Source: Picochlorum sp. 'celeri' (taxonomy: Eukaryota; Chlorophyta; Trebouxiophyceae). Taken from it: a DNA stretch of 64,000 nucleotides. The translations under genes were made by a program, and so were the position numbers. The notes beneath the pieces are model-generated. The model did not search any database, was not told the DNA's origin, and was given only the letters and a program-made list of their open reading frames with translations. Shown here in pieces: positions 37,696 through 51,138 of this stretch. Position 1 is the first letter of the stretch; every line of letters begins with the position of its first letter. The stretch lies in assembly GCA_010909725.1 (NCBI GenBank), contig JAACMV010000011.1:930001-994000 (forward strand), in the 5' to 3' direction.

Positions 37696-40600
37696 TCATG
37701 TATCATATGATGCTAAAATAGGATCAGGTTTCCTCTGCAACGTTCCAATTTTGCTTCTGGATTGCTGCTGTAGGGTTGTGTCTGATGTACAAGGCTCTTG
37801 GATGAGTTTGAACATGCCGGTGCCAGTGGGCATTGGTATACCCATGATGATGCTTTCACTCACACCAGTAACTTTATCGACTCTCCCGTGCAAAGCCGCA
37901 TCGAATAAATGATCCGTTGTCTTCTCAAAGGATGCGAGCATCAGAACAGACTCTTTCATCTTGGCAATACCAAAGCGGGTAATGCCCAACACCTCTCCTC
38001 GATTGGTCATGCAGTCGGCGAGCAGCATTGTGTGCCTCGAGTCAATTGACATACCGTGTTGACTCATAGTATATTGTATTTGATCAATGATTGTTTCTCT
38101 AGCAGCCTCAATTCCTAAAACTGATGCAACTTCCATGATATTGTTGTTTCTCACACGATCGCCAGCAACACCTGCTGTGCCCATGACATCAAGCATTCCT
38201 GTACCTTCTACATAAAGAACAAATTGAGATTTCGTATCTGATCCAGCTGCGGGATGTGAGATGACTGCTCGGGAGATTGTCGATATTCCAGAGATGACAA
38301 CATCTGGTACCAGGCTCATCAAGTTCTGCAAAATGACATCAATGGTCTTCTTCTTGGCATTTTCTTTGTCATCCACAACTGGATGAATTCTTATATGATT
38401 CTTCGCCTGAGCAAATACCTGGTTTGGTTTGAGCTTTAGTTTGGAGTTTTCTAGAATCTTGTAACGTATATCAAATGCATCAAACTCCAATTGCAGTGCT
38501 TCCATTGCCTCCATGTCGAGGTAGATGTCCAGATATGCTTCATTGGCTTTGCATTTTTGCACTATGCGAGAAGATATCTCCCCAAGCGTGGTCTTTTCAA
38601 GTCTCCCTTTTACAAGTCTGGCTCGAACTTCAGCATCCTCAGCTCTGCCGGTCACTTCACCCTTTGACTCTTCGAGTTCAACAAGCATCAGTGGTGTTTG
38701 AATATTGCGACTTGCATTTATAATCTCTTTAATCCTTGGTACACCCAATGTAACATTCATAGAGGCTACACCAGCAAAATGAAACGTTTTGAGGGTCATT
38801 TGAGTCCCTGGTTCGCCAATGGATTGGGCACCAAATGCACCAACTGTAGATCCAGGATCGACAATTTTGCTCCGGTGGCGGTTCTGACACATCTGCAGGA
38901 AATATTTCAACTGGGCCTTGTTGAAGCCAATAGGCTTCAAAAGCCTTTCCAGTTCAGGTGGACCACACTTATTCAGAGGCAATCCAAGATTCTTTCTAGC
39001 AACAGTAAGGTTTTCATGAACTCTTTCCAAAAAGCTAACAAGGTCCTGGTAGAATTTCTCACTGCATCGTATTGCACCCTTGACCGCCATGCTCGGATCT
39101 CTGAGAGGATGAATCTCTTTTGAATCTGCATTGTATCTCAGGAAATGATTCTGTATCTCTGATTTGATAACCTTCTGTAATTCATTTGGACGAAGAGGGG
39201 TATTATCTGCCAAATCTGACTCGGACTCTGTCCCATCAGAAACCGTTTGAAGGTACTCTAAAGATGACGTAAGATTGAAGAGTCTGTCAAAAGCAATTGG
39301 CATACCATCCTTGCCCTCCATTGCCACCGGATCCAAACTGTCATCGCCGTACTGGATCTGCATGATTGCGCCCGCGGCATTCCTGACACTCCCGTCATAG
39401 TGAACGTACAGGTCTTCTAATGCTTTCATCAGTCTTCTAGACATGTAACCAGTCTCTGCTGTCTTCACCGCTGTGTCAACGAGACCCTCCCTCCCAGCCA
39501 TAGTATGGAAGAAAAATTCCGTAGGTTCAAGGCCAGAGTAAAAGGAGTTTGCTACAAATCCTTTTCCTTCCGGGGTGCGATCACCACGCTTGAAGTGAGG
39601 CAAAGTTCGCTCTCTAAATCCATTTGGCGTACGGCTGCCTCCAACAGATTGCTGACCAACGCACGCAACCATTTGAGCAATGTTGATTGGGGATCCCTTT
39701 GAACCACACTGCGACATGATCAGTGGGGAATTAGTTGCATGCAAGGTTTTCATACACGCCGAGGCAGCTTTCTCGCGAATGGAGTTTAGTTCTCCAGTCA
39801 CGACATTCTCTAGTGACGTTACTGCATCACATCCAGGTGCCAATTTCAGGAGGCCTTTCTGAAAGTCTTTGATGTACTCTTGACACTGACTATATCCTCT
39901 GTCAACTGCATCTTTCTTTTGCCTTTGAAGCTCCTCTGCCGGTGTCACATCATCAATTCCAATACTAAAGCCTTTCTCTCCTATAAGTTTTGCACTAAGC
40001 TTGGCTAATCTATTCATAACTCTTGCTGCTGCAACGGGTCCATAATCAGTCGAGAGCACTTGGAACAAGCCAGATTTATTGCCACCACCCAAGGTTGCTT
40101 TTCCAAGCCTTCCGCAAATCAAATTAGAACCACGGAATAGAACATATCCATCAGCTAAATCCATGCAAGCTTCGGAAGACAAGGAAGATTCCAATGAGCC
40201 AAAAATCTTCTCCTTTGTCTCCAACGTCACATATATTGCATCCTGAATGCGGGGCCGTATAATGAGCGAAAACGCTTGCTTGCCGGTCCACATCTCAACA
40301 GGTTTGAATATAGCTGGCGGGGGCAAGTCAAGTAGTTCTCCAGATTGATTAAAGTCTGCATCAAGATTGGAGACACCACAGCTCAATAGATTGTTCAAGG
40401 AAAACTCACAACTATCCAACATACCTAAAAAGTATGAAGCAATCCGACAAATATCTGGCCGTGTGAAAAATGTATCTTTGCAACTCAACAAGAAAGAACA
40501 AGTCAGAAAATCCTGAGTCGCCGCAACAAGGATTTCTCCACTCTTTGGCGTTGACAAGTTTGCAGTCACACCCAGAAGTTCACGTGCTTCTGCTCTAGCT

Positions 40601-42349
40601 TCTTCAGTTTGCGGAACATGAAGATTCATTTCATCCCCATCAAAATCTGCATTGTATGGGGCGCATACGCACTCATTAAAACGCAATGTTCTTCCTTCAA
40701 GCACTCTCACACGGTGTGCCATGATTGATAACCTATGGAGAGAAGGCTGCCTGTTAAACAGAACAATGTCACCATCTGCAGGGAAACAACAGGCATGTTA
40801 GATACCACGAATATACACTATTATAAATACTCTATCGTACCTTCGAGATGGCGTTCAACGACATCGCCAATGCTGAGCTGAGATGCAATTCTTCGTCTAT
40901 CCCCAAATTTAAGAAAAACCTTGTCTCCAGAGGGAAATACTACAAAATTTGCCCCAGGATGCTCACTTGCTCCTGTTTCCACTCGCTTCCGTAGCTTTTC
41001 AATATTACTCCTGGTCACTTTTTCCGGATATGTCAACGTCATTGCCATCAAACGAGGGACTCCCACCTCTTCAATTCCCAAGGTGGGATTTGGTGAGATG
41101 ACAGTTCTGCCAGAGAAATCCACTCGTTTTCCACTCAAATTTCCCCTAAATCTCCCCTGTTTTCCTTTTAATCTTTGAACAAACCCTCTTGTAGGCTTTC
41201 CAGGCACCTGATACATCGACGTCACACCAGGAAGATCCGAATTGATGTACACAGCACATTGAACCTGCAAAAAGTCCCAGTTCTCTGCAATATTGGAAAT
41301 GGGAAGACCCCTCTCCAACCCCTGTCTCAATATATTATTAACCTCTACTATTTGCATCAACTTGACTGTCAAATCATCTTCATTCGACCCCGCCCCAGCA
41401 TCCATCTCCACACTCGGTCGAATACACACAGGAGGCACTGGTATAGCCGTGAGCAACAAATCTTCAGGCCTGCCAGTCAAATCCAACAACTCGCAGTCTT
41501 CATCTGGGATTGCACGAAACAACCCTTGAACCCGCAATGGATTCAAATCATCCATCGCAGCCTTCAAGTTGGCCTTGAGCGCTTCATTCATACTCGCCGC
41601 CTTGTCAAACTCCCGCCTGTATTCCTCTGCAGCCTCCTCAGACTTGTGAAACTGATCATGAATCAACTTCAACGACGACGGTGCCTTCTTCACCGGCCCA
41701 TTAAGCTCTCCACAATGCGGGCAAATCCGCACACGCTTACACCTGTCCAGCACACGCTTGAACAAGTTCTCTCTCCTCACACGCTCCATGGAACTATTCC
41801 TAAACTTGCGAGCTGCCATTCTCCTCTCATTATCACTCAACAAAACCCGTGCACAACACTTGCACACACACTGAAGAATCTGAAGAGTACTTCTAAAATA
41901 CCCAATATGAAACACCGGCAACTCGAGCTTGATATACCCAAAGTGCCCAGTACAATCAGCAAGCATCTGCCCGCACGTCTCACATGTCGCTCTCTTACTA
42001 CTAATCCCAAGCCTAGGATCCAGCACCCCATTCTTCTGCGGCCGCCGCTCCGGCATTTTATACAATGCTCTTTCAAACACCTGAAACTCGCCGGAATTCA
42101 TAATCTCCACCGAGTTCATAATCCCAAAAGAGATCTTCTCACTGCAAGCATTTGAGAAGAAAATTGAGAACAAAACATTAATACAATGAGTCAGCGATCG
42201 ACGCCACTCCAGTCGAGTCTGCTCTGCGTACAAAATACTACACATGTGATGATATAATTCACAACGCACATCCTCCTTGGAACCCCAGTCTCCTCCACTG
42301 GCAATTTGGCCGTGCCATTGCCAATGCTGGCACCAGCCTCCCCCGTCAT
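37696..42349 (-). CDS. RPC1: DNA-directed RNA polymerase III largest subunit, three exons
   Basis: Exons 42349-42270, 42141-40841 and 40775-37696 (introns 128 and 65 nt; donors GTGCGT and GTACGA) give 1486 residues. Short exon 1 encodes MTGEAGASIGNGTAKLPVEE and joins to IEKISFGIMNS, the family N-terminus. Zinc-binding segments CETCGQMLADCTGHFGY and CPHCGELNG follow. Then KGKQGRFRGNLSGKRVDFSGRTVISP in blocks, the catalytic NADFDGDEMNLH with three metal-binding Asp, the bridge helix/trigger loop region (FFHTMAGREGLVDTAVKTAETGY; SIGEPGTQMTLKTFHFAG), and the C-terminal GITRFGIAKMKESVL. Pol III rather than Pol I or II is shown by LDPRLG-x-SSK, VPRIKEIINAS and the lack of heptads. It transcribes 5S rRNA, tRNA and U6. 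Confidence 0.95.
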
Positions 42350-42784
42350 GCCACGCTTGCCTTTCTCACTCCACTAAATTGTTAATCACAATCTTTAAAT
42401 AAATATTTGCTATCCAAATGGCTAAATCAATCTATTACAAAGCCAATACACGCGAGAACACTTGTTCATGCATGACACGCAAATATCCGTCATCTACTAG
42501 ATAGATGCATTATTTCCATTGATATAAAGCAACAATATGAATAGATTGAGTATATTCTCAAGGTCAACCGCACATTCATGCATACAGCCAACGCATGCAC
42601 TCAAATTATCCTAATTAGATTATATAAAAACATCACAATGTTTTATATAGGGAATGCTCATGTGCTGAGCATCCTACCCTGGGTGTTTCTGTCCAAAATA
42701 TAATGTATTTGTGTACATAGGAGAGTGGCTGCGTGATTGAAGACATACAGAGCGAATACGGGAGTCATCCATCTTTCAACAACT
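42350..42784. other. Divergent intergenic region
   Basis: Between the starts of RPC1 (-) and the HEATR5-like gene (+). AT-rich, with short ATATAAA-type runs near 42621-42645; no gene or clear repeat seen. Confidence 0.4.
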
Positions 42785-45700
42785 ATGGAGGGAGAGGAGT
42801 TGAGTGGAGTTGGAAAGAATGGTGCTGCCATCGTCTCTCGACGATCTACAGAATTTGATTTAGATCCAGTAATATCACGTCGTAGTTCTGCGTACTTTGA
42901 TGAGGAGGATTTGCTGGGGTATAAGATTTGGGTGGCGGAACTCGAGTTGCTCGTGGGGCAAAAGACAAAAGGCAAGGTGGATTTCAGGGCGTGTTACATT
43001 TTGTTACAAAAGCTGAATGCTACTATTGAGAAGACGAGTGTTGAAGAGTTGAAGGAGTATCAGCGGCGATGTGAGGATGCATTGGTTGATATTTTGTTAA
43101 AGGGTGCTCCACCTCCTGTACGTGTGTATGGTTTTCAACAAGGGGTTTTGCTTTGTATTCTTGATATTCTTCTTCTTACTTTTTAATGGATTATTTATTA
43201 TATATAGGTTCGGCGTTTGATATGTTCGTCTTTGAGTAAAATGTATGGGAAGGGGGATCAGTTGCCATTGTTTGCACGGGTGAGTTCATTGCAATTGTTC
43301 CTTGGGACAAGAGAGGCATTTGGGTCGCAGACATCTGAGGATATTCGATTGGGAGCTATGGAGTTGATGACTGAATTGTATTATTCTCATGGGAGGTCGT
43401 TGGCTGTGGGTGTGCTGGAGACGTGCTTGATTGCGGTGAAGTATTGTTCTCGTTCGTGTTTGAATTCTACCCGACAGGCTGGGTTGAGGTTGCTATCTGC
43501 AACCATTGAAGGGGTGGGATATCAGCACAGAGAGGCTGATCGGGTTCAGAGTGAAGGATTGAAATGTATAGAGAAGATCATGAAGGAGAAGAATAGAGGC
43601 GATCCGGTGAGCCTGGGGGTATCTGATGTGCTGCGAGCAATAGCTGCCTGCGTGCCGGTGGAGTTGTGGTTGAGTGGGAGTCTGAGCCACGACACGGCGC
43701 GAACGTTATGTTTGAGTGGTATTCGTGATGCATCTTCAGCAGTACGGTATTCCTTTAGTGTAGCATTGGGGCAATTAGTTGCGTCTGCGCATAGCATTGA
43801 TGATGAGAGTGCAAAGGAGATTGTCTCGCACAAGAATGCCACCATGGAGCAGTGTCTGATAGCACCTCTGGCTGAGGCGTTGTTATCAGAAGATAGGCAT
43901 GCAAGTATAGCTCTTTCTCAGGCGTGGGTGTACTTTTTACGTTATATTAAGACGCATAATAGCATTGATGATTCAGCATTGTTGCAGTTGTCAAAGGGTC
44001 CACTGGTGTCTGTCAGGGTTGCGAGTGCGACATCGAGCAGCCTTCATATTGAAAAAGGCCCCATAGGCCCTGACGTTGGGTTGGGTGCTAGTTTGAGTAC
44101 GGGAGAAAGGCCATTCTCTCAAGCATGTGCCATGTATATTTTGCGTTGTGGGATCATTGAGCAGTTGGGTGAATTTGGTCAGCGAGAGATGTTGTTAAAC
44201 TTGGTTGATGCCCTGTTGCACTCTATCAAGGATTTCCCCCCATCCCTGATTATTGTGGAACTGGAATGTATGTCCTACTTGATGGAGGTGTTGGGTGAAA
44301 TTGGCGATGAAACTTCAGAATCAGTCGAAAAGTTATTGGCGACTTGTCTGTCACATGATTCTGCTGTTGTTCGATGTCGAGGGGGTTCCACATTGGCGTC
44401 GCTTGCTATTGCCGAGCCAGGGCGGGCTGCGCGATTGTTTGGATCATCTCTGAATGCACTCAAAAATGCTGCTGATGCTCTAGTTGATATATCGAGTTCA
44501 GTCAGTGATAAATCCCGAACGCAGCAGGGAATTCCTCGATGGGCGGGATCAAGTAAATTTGGAAAGGAGATTCATGCTCTTCATGGGTGGTCTTGTGCTG
44601 TGGCGTGCTTGGTCGGGGCCGTGCCATCGCTTCCTCTCGGCATCCCTTCACAGTATCTCAAAGTGACGAGCCAAATCGCTGCGGCACTTATTGAGTCGCC
44701 CAGATGCGATCACCCTGGTGCCAGATGTGCAGAGCTGGAAAGTGGCTACATGATTCTTGGGTCTCTTTCCAAGCATGCATTGTCTCAGTTTGCAGCGGTT
44801 TATTGCGATCCTATTTTGAATATATGGCTTCCTGTGTTTGATGAATCTCCTATGAAAGATTTTCAGAGCATATTAGATACGAAAGATGTGCGTGTCTGTG
44901 TTTGTTTGAGCGTATTTTTGAGGTATTCAGTTCCTCTTACAGTTGTGTTGTTGTGTACAGGAGCAAGCATCATCTGCAGAGATGTGGTGGAGAGCAGAAG
45001 CACTCCATGCTCTGAGCTCGTATATTTCATCGAATTTGGAATATTTCAGTGCAGATGAAAAGCATACTCTTTATGGATGGTTGACTGCCATGGTTAAGGT
45101 CGTCCTTGACAATCACGTGATCTGTCAGTCCACAATGAATGCCTCTAGGTCTGGGTTCAGCCAAGTACAGGCGTGTGCTAGTCTTTTTCAGACTCGCCTC
45201 TACAAAATTGTATCTTTAATGCCAAGTGACTTTTGGGCAAACGAGGCTTTGTCAGCATTATGCAACAATTGTGTCGAGGGTATAGCTAATTCTGCAAATA
45301 GTGTTCTGTCAGTGTCCGGATTGAAGCATTTCCTGACTTTCCTGCTCGATAATGATGATGAACTCATTCAAAGATTCTTTTTCAGTAAAGATATATTCGA
45401 AAGGGATCTCATGCGGTTTTCAGGTGCTTCAGGAGGTCTCGAGAGGGATATTATGAGCCTGCAGGTTTCCTCTGCATCTGCTGGGGAGCCCTCATTTTTC
45501 CAGTCTGTTTCATTACCTGAGGCCCTGCTGATCGCCAGGGTCGTGATTATATCGTGCGTTTTGATGCACAGCTCTGAAGATGAGCGATCTGACATCGTGA
45601 AAAGATTGGTAGACTTGCCTTCGATGGTCAGGAAAGATAAGACTGGTTCCAAGAGGTTGGCATTGGCTATGGTTGCTGCCTCCCCTCTGATACTAGGCTT

Positions 45701-48700
45701 CGGGACAAGTGAAAGTCCCAAATCGCTGCCCATGGAATGCGTCCAAAAGATTGAAAATATGGCTGAAAATTTGGTTTCGGAGTCCTCCAAAGGATTTTGG
45801 GTACAAATCACGGCATCTAATCTATACTCTGCCATATCAAACTTGATTGACATTCAACACTCATATCAGCTGCTCTCGGCTCTCTGCAAGAATGCTGTCA
45901 GTACGCCTTCACTGGATCAAAGAGCCACATACGTCCTTTCTATTGGAAGCATCAGTCGTGCTCTCGGAGGTCTTGGGCTCGCATCGCTTTTGCCGCAGAT
46001 TGTTCAAACATTGCATGCCCTTGCAAAAGCTTCAGCAAGTTCAATATCTGCGTTAATTGCGCACGCGTTGACGGTCGCATCTTCATCATCCGGCCCAGCA
46101 TTTTTACCCTACGTAAAGAAGACTTTAGATATAGCTCAAGAGATGATACTGGATGATAGCATCTATTCGACTGCTGGCTTGCTTCCAAGCATTGGCCGGC
46201 TGGGGAATGCCATGGTGGCTTGTCTTGGACCAGACTATGTACCAGGCAGCGATGCATATGCAATTTGCCGTTCGATTGTCTCAGAGCTTCGAGCACCCGA
46301 CTCTAGTGGTGTTCGACTGAAGGAGGATATTCTATCGGGAGCTCTGGAATCAGTTCATTATGTGCAGATGCTTGTGCTATTTGTTCCCAATGCTCTAACA
46401 ACAGCACAGCATGTAGCTGTTCTCGTAGGAACGTTGCCCTCGAGACAGCCCAATCTGCGCAGAGCAGCGGCTGATACTATTCGACATCTCACAGAGAAAG
46501 AAACAAAAGATGTTCTGCAGCAGAACATACAGGCCAGTCTGTTTGCAGCTCTTGATGGAGAGACAGATCTATCAACCACAAGGCAATTAAAACAGACAAT
46601 AGAGGTGCTTCTTGAGAACGGAGCTGCCAAGAGTCCATCCGATTGGATTAGACTTCTTGGAGGCATTTCTACTGCTGCATTACCAAAAAGGCAGGAAGAT
46701 TCGTCAAAGGAAATTTTTGGGATTGATGATGACGCTGACACCACTGAGATTGAGGTTCCCAAGGAAAGCGAAGATGCCTCTGTCTTGAGACCAAGACTAA
46801 AAACACGTATCTTTGCTGCGGACTTGCTTTACAGAATACCTCGTCTCGCGTCTCAGTCTTCAAAAGTTCATTTGGATGCAATTGAAGCGGAGAGACATCA
46901 GGGCGACTGGCTGGTCTTATCTGGAGCAGCATTGGTAGACATTGGATTCAAACTGGCATCAGGGGATGTGGATGGTCTGCGATCTAGAGGAGTTCAACTA
47001 CTTGTCGAAACCCTGGATGCGTTAGGTTCATCAAGAGACCCTCTGTCCCCAGAGGATTTGCTCATGGTACAATTTCAGGCACAATTTGTTTCAGCACTGC
47101 GGTTGTCCCTATCGAAAGGCGCATCACCAGCTGTCAATGCTGCTGGTTGCTCTCTGGTAGCATCGTTCCTCGAGAAGGGTATTTCATCAGGTGATAATGC
47201 ACTTATGGAAAAAATTTTGGGGCTTTTGTGCGAACCGCTGAGCCTTTGGTCCTCTGGGTCTCCAGATCAAACACAGAACGCATACTCTGAATGGGTGGCA
47301 GCTGGTGCTCGAGTAGCCTTATTAGAGTCACATGCAATTTGTGCGACTTTGCAGGAAAGTTTGGAGAGTTCTCAAGGCTCTCGATATAGCGAAATCGTCA
47401 CCCGTTCCCATGGCCCTTTCTACACCATTCTCGTAGAATGCTGGACAGGTCTTTTAGAGGACACTGTAGTTTTGCTCAAGGAGGAGCCAGCACACCATGC
47501 ATCATACACTCTCAGCCTCTATGGAAGGCTTGGGTCCTCAAAAGCTCCTACTCTCAAAGATGCAAAACGGGGAATTAAAGAGCCAATGAGGAAGGCATGG
47601 CCAAGGATTCTTGATGCAGCAACCCTCGTCATGGCACAGGACAGGACTGTATCGCATGGCAATTCTGGACAAGCGCGATATTGCTCACTTTTTGAGCTAG
47701 CAGTTGCGTGCTCAACATTTGATGCTGCTTTTGGGCATACCAAGGTTTCGATTTTGAGATCTTTTGCCCGTCTGACAAAACCACAGTATGCTACTCAAGG
47801 GTGGGTCGATGATGTCATGATTGACGAAGCTGCCATGGTTGCATTAGAAATAATGAAAGATTACAGAACATCAGGTGACGAACTGATTGAAATTTGCTCA
47901 CTAGGTAGTGAGATCATCAGCAACATTGTGGAGATATCAGCCAGAAAGCGAGTTCCTGGAGGACTGGAGTCTCGATTCTGCTGGGCAATTGAATGCATCC
48001 ATCTGTCCGCTGCCTCAGCATCTTCTTGCCTCGAGAAGAGCCTAGAAATTCCTCGAAAAGCACTTGGAATCCTTGTCTCTAGTGCCGCAGCACCAGAGGA
48101 GGTTTGCTATTGTCTGTATCACTCCTTCAAGTGTGCCACAACTCTCTTGTCTAGCAGTCCTCCAGAAAGAATCACATCCCTTGCATACAGACATATAACT
48201 GAGACTGCAAGGATTGTATCAGGGGAAAAGACCGATACTCTAGATAAAGCAATGGCCATTGATCTAGACGTGCCATCTATATCTGAGATCCTCACATGTG
48301 TATTCTCAGAGATGACATTGAAATTCATAGAAGCATGCGATCAAAATGAGTCTGTTGAGCACTTGTTGCATGTTCTACTCTTTTTGGGACAAATTGTGTC
48401 CCACCAAGACTCAAAAACAGAGGCAGGAATCTCAGAATGCCAAGGTACATTCCTAGGATCCCTTCAAGCCGCCATGTCAACCTCACAAGCAAATCTTCGA
48501 CAGACAATGGTAGCAGGCATAGATGCGTGGATTGAAGGAAATCCTCCCGCGACTCCTTGGGTACTAGAGTGCTGTTCAGTAATATATCCTGCCATCATTG
48601 GAGATCTGTTCGAGTATGCTACAGCAGATGGGACAACAGCATTCAATCCTGAGCACATTCAGATGGCAATCCAAATATGCACAGGATTCTGCACTGTGCG

Positions 48701-49010
48701 TGGAGAATCATACTTGCCCAGCTTTTTGCCTATTCTGGTTCGCATTGCTTCACAAGGTGAGGAAAAGAAAGTCACAACGGCAGCAGTTGCAGCCTTGCTG
48801 CATATTGCTCAAGGCCCGCTCTCTTCCTCATTCAAATCCCTCATGCTTCATTTACCAGAAGAGGAAAGATTGAGCCTTCACAAGGTACTCACGTCTGGCT
48901 CTTCTCCGCGCCATGAGAGAAAGCCCTCATGGACAACAACAGGCAATCCAGCCAGCGCCCCCGTGTTGAAAGGTTTTCAAGCACTTGACCTTTCTCGCTT
49001 CAAGACATAA
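42785..49010 (+). CDS. HEATR5/SWEETIE-like HEAT-repeat protein, three exons
   Basis: Exons 42785-43117, 43208-44887 and 44961-49010 (introns 90 and 73 nt; donors GTACGT and GTGCGT) give 2020 residues, close to HEATR5B length. Diagnostic blocks in order: LKGAPPPVRRLICSSLSKMY across the first join, ACLVGAVPSLPLGIP, LKTRIFAADLLYRI, GDWLVLSGAALVDIGFKLAS-like helices and a final LKGFQALDLSRFKT. The body is HEAT repeats throughout. Animal HEATR5 and yeast Laa1 bind the AP-1 clathrin adaptor; Arabidopsis SWEETIE affects carbohydrate metabolism and trafficking. A role in AP-1 or endosomal trafficking is inferred. The start is the ATG at 42785. Confidence 0.85.
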
Positions 49011-49044
49011 AGTCATTATATTCTATATAAATAGTAAAGTACTG

Positions 49045-49609
49045 TCACTTTTGGATCGCTGCACACATATGCTTCATTGAATCCTCCTTGAATTTGTTCT
49101 GGTACACTCTCAACAGAGGATATGCCAACAAGGCAACCAATGTATCAGGGCGCGACACTGTCTGAACTCCATACCACACACTCCCATCTTTCTTCATATC
49201 TACCACAAAAGTTTCCTCTCCAGCCAACTGATGCCCTTCTAGGGTCCTATGACCAAACGATACTCTATTTCGTCCAATCTGCTTGGAACACACACGCAGT
49301 GGATTTATGGTCCACAACCCCAATGCTCGTGCCACAACAACAACAGGGGCCCCAACACGCACATCAGGACTATTCGTATACGCCCATCCGAGTCGAAAAT
49401 GCTCCCAGGATAGAATCATCTGTGAAGCCTTCTTGAACGCCTTCCTCCCACTGCCAAGCCGAACTTGAGAGGAATCCTCTGAGAAGAACACAGATGAAGC
49501 AATTATTTGTACAGCTCTATCAACAGCATTCTTCTTCTCGTTCGTCCTAGGTGCATCTTGCCCTTCTTTCTTTACCGTACTGCGACGATTGTCGTAGTTC
49601 CATGGCAAC
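49045..49609 (-). CDS. UPF0548/DUF1990 family protein, 5' exon not identified
   Basis: The last exon encodes ~188 residues. Family blocks: LPWNYDNRR, VRLGSGRKAFKKASQMILSW, FRLGWAYTNSP, PLRVC, HRTLEGHQLAGEETF, and VWYGVQTVSRPDTLVALLAYP. These match plant UPF0548 proteins and bacterial DUF1990 in order. The frame has no ATG before ~residue 65; it begins at an acceptor (GATGCAG) before 49609, in phase 2, so an upstream exon is required. I could not place it confidently in 49610-50100. The function of the family is unknown. No signal is visible in this part. Confidence 0.75.
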
Positions 49610-50100
49610 CTGCATCATCCAACCTAAATGTTGTCAACCTTTTTCTGAAAGCAAAACAAAGGCACACATCACATGATCGCGATCAAACACCCTGTGGAAT
49701 CATGTGATGCCCATAGAACAACAGCACCAACATCAGCAGCAGCAGTCGCATTGTAAATTCCGTACCGAGGAACCTGTTGAACAACCTCTTCCTGTTGCTC
49801 TCTGCTCGGCTGACCAATATAAAAAGGACCAATTCGACACCCAGGCATCTGACGGGTGTGGATAGTATATTATTGGGATCCAATAGTCATTAAGTAAACA
49901 ATATTTGTCAGTTAGATGCGTCCATCACGCATCTTCATAGCAGAAGAAACCACATGAAAATTCCTTCAAAAGAATATATAAAAAGGAAAACAGGCTGCTC
50001 TCTTGACGTTTGTAATCCCTTTCTACAGACTTGATGATTCATCAGATACACTGGAATTCTTTTTTTAAGCGATACACGTGTATAAATTCGACGGTAGATC
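49610..50100. other. Interval likely holding the missing UPF0548 first exon
   Basis: A short minus-strand frame at about 49757-49683 starts with a hydrophobic helix (MRLLLLMLVLLFYG) but no donor in the required phase was found. The right end carries the promoter of the mS35 gene. No RNA gene seen. Confidence 0.35.
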
Positions 50101-51090
50101 ATGACAAGATTGTCCATTCGACGACTGCCGCATTGGCTGGGACAAGGATTCCAAGGCAATTCTTGGCCTCTGCTGAGCACTGTCTCCGATAGGCTTGTTT
50201 CTAGCATCTCAATACACGATTGTATCAATACTGGGCATCAGCAGACTGATAGACGGTGTGTACATTCGAGTACACGCACGAATAAGGACGAGTCAGAGAC
50301 AAACCCGAGCTCGTCTGCACCAGAGGGGGAGAGCGAGACGACAGGAACGGATCAGGCTAGTACTGCAGAGAAGGAGCAGACGCCGGGGGAGATTGCACGG
50401 CAGCGAGCAGAGTACTGGGTAGCAAAAGGGTTTACACCCAGGCAAGCAGCCTGGTTGAGTCCTGATCCGGACAAGGCGAGGAAGCCTCGACTGACGCGGA
50501 AAGAAGCTGGTAGTTATGGGCGACCAGATATGGTGGCAGAGTATGTGAGAGAGGTGCAGGATGGGTTCATGCTGCCAGAGGGTGTTTCCATGTATAATTT
50601 GGATGAAGCAATACCAGAGATTATGGAGCCCAAATGTCCTGAATTTGATATGATGATGTCGATCAGAGAGCAGAATCCGGATGTGAGTGTGATTGATGCA
50701 GCGAGAATGGTGGGGTTGGATATTCCAGAGTCTATTATGGAACAGGAGGAGCAGTTGTTGAGAGAGGAGAAGGAGGGTGTGCCTCATGTCTACTGGACGT
50801 ATCGTAATGTGTTGACGCCGGCGACCATTGGAGAAGAGCATCCTGTGAATAAAAAGGTCAAGTGTGAGTTTCGCTTGAAGACGTTGCAAGAGGTTCATGG
50901 TCTGTCGGATGAGGGGGCCGAGTATATTGCATTGATTTGTGACAAGAGGTATAATCCAAAGACTGGCATGGTGACCTTGGTGTCAGACACGTGTCCTGAT
51001 AGAAAGGGGAATACAGAGAGGATTGAAAAGATCATTAAAGATTTGGTGGTGGAGGGTAAACGCGTTGGTCAGAAACAGCGTGCCTCGTAA
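50101..51090 (+). CDS. MRPS35: Mitochondrial small-subunit ribosomal protein mS35
   Basis: 329 residues. The first ~60 residues look like a mitochondrial presequence (MTRLSIRRLPHWLGQGFQ). After an acidic linker, the conserved C-terminal domain holds EHPVNKKVKCEFRLKTLQEV, HGLSDEGAEYIALIC, RYNPKTGMVTLVSDTCPDRK and a closing helix (RIEKIIKDLVVEG). These match MRPS35 in order and spacing. mS35 lies in the head of the mitoribosomal small subunit. Intron-free. Its stop lies ~48 nt from the end of the Sfi1-like gene on the other strand. Confidence 0.85.
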   Translation: MTRLSIRRLPHWLGQGFQGNSWPLLSTVSDRLVSSISIHDCINTGHQQTDRRCVHSSTRTNKDESETNPSSSAPEGESETTGTDQASTAEKEQTPGEIARQRAEYWVAKGFTPRQAAWLSPDPDKARKPRLTRKEAGSYGRPDMVAEYVREVQDGFMLPEGVSMYNLDEAIPEIMEPKCPEFDMMMSIREQNPDVSVIDAARMVGLDIPESIMEQEEQLLREEKEGVPHVYWTYRNVLTPATIGEEHPVNKKVKCEFRLKTLQEVHGLSDEGAEYIALICDKRYNPKTGMVTLVSDTCPDRKGNTERIEKIIKDLVVEGKRVGQKQRAS

Positions 51091-51138
51091 TTATATTTGC
51101 TTTTACAAACATGTAATTGATCGATTGCAACAGCCATG

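Noticed and set aside
41175..42155. 326-codon plus-strand frame opposite RPC1
   Set aside because: Antisense shadow of conserved RNA polymerase sequence; composition rich in His, Leu and Arg with no recognisable content.
49683..49883. Minus-strand hydrophobic frame as the first exon of the UPF0548 gene
   Set aside because: No donor in the required phase 2 was found, so the link could not be supported.
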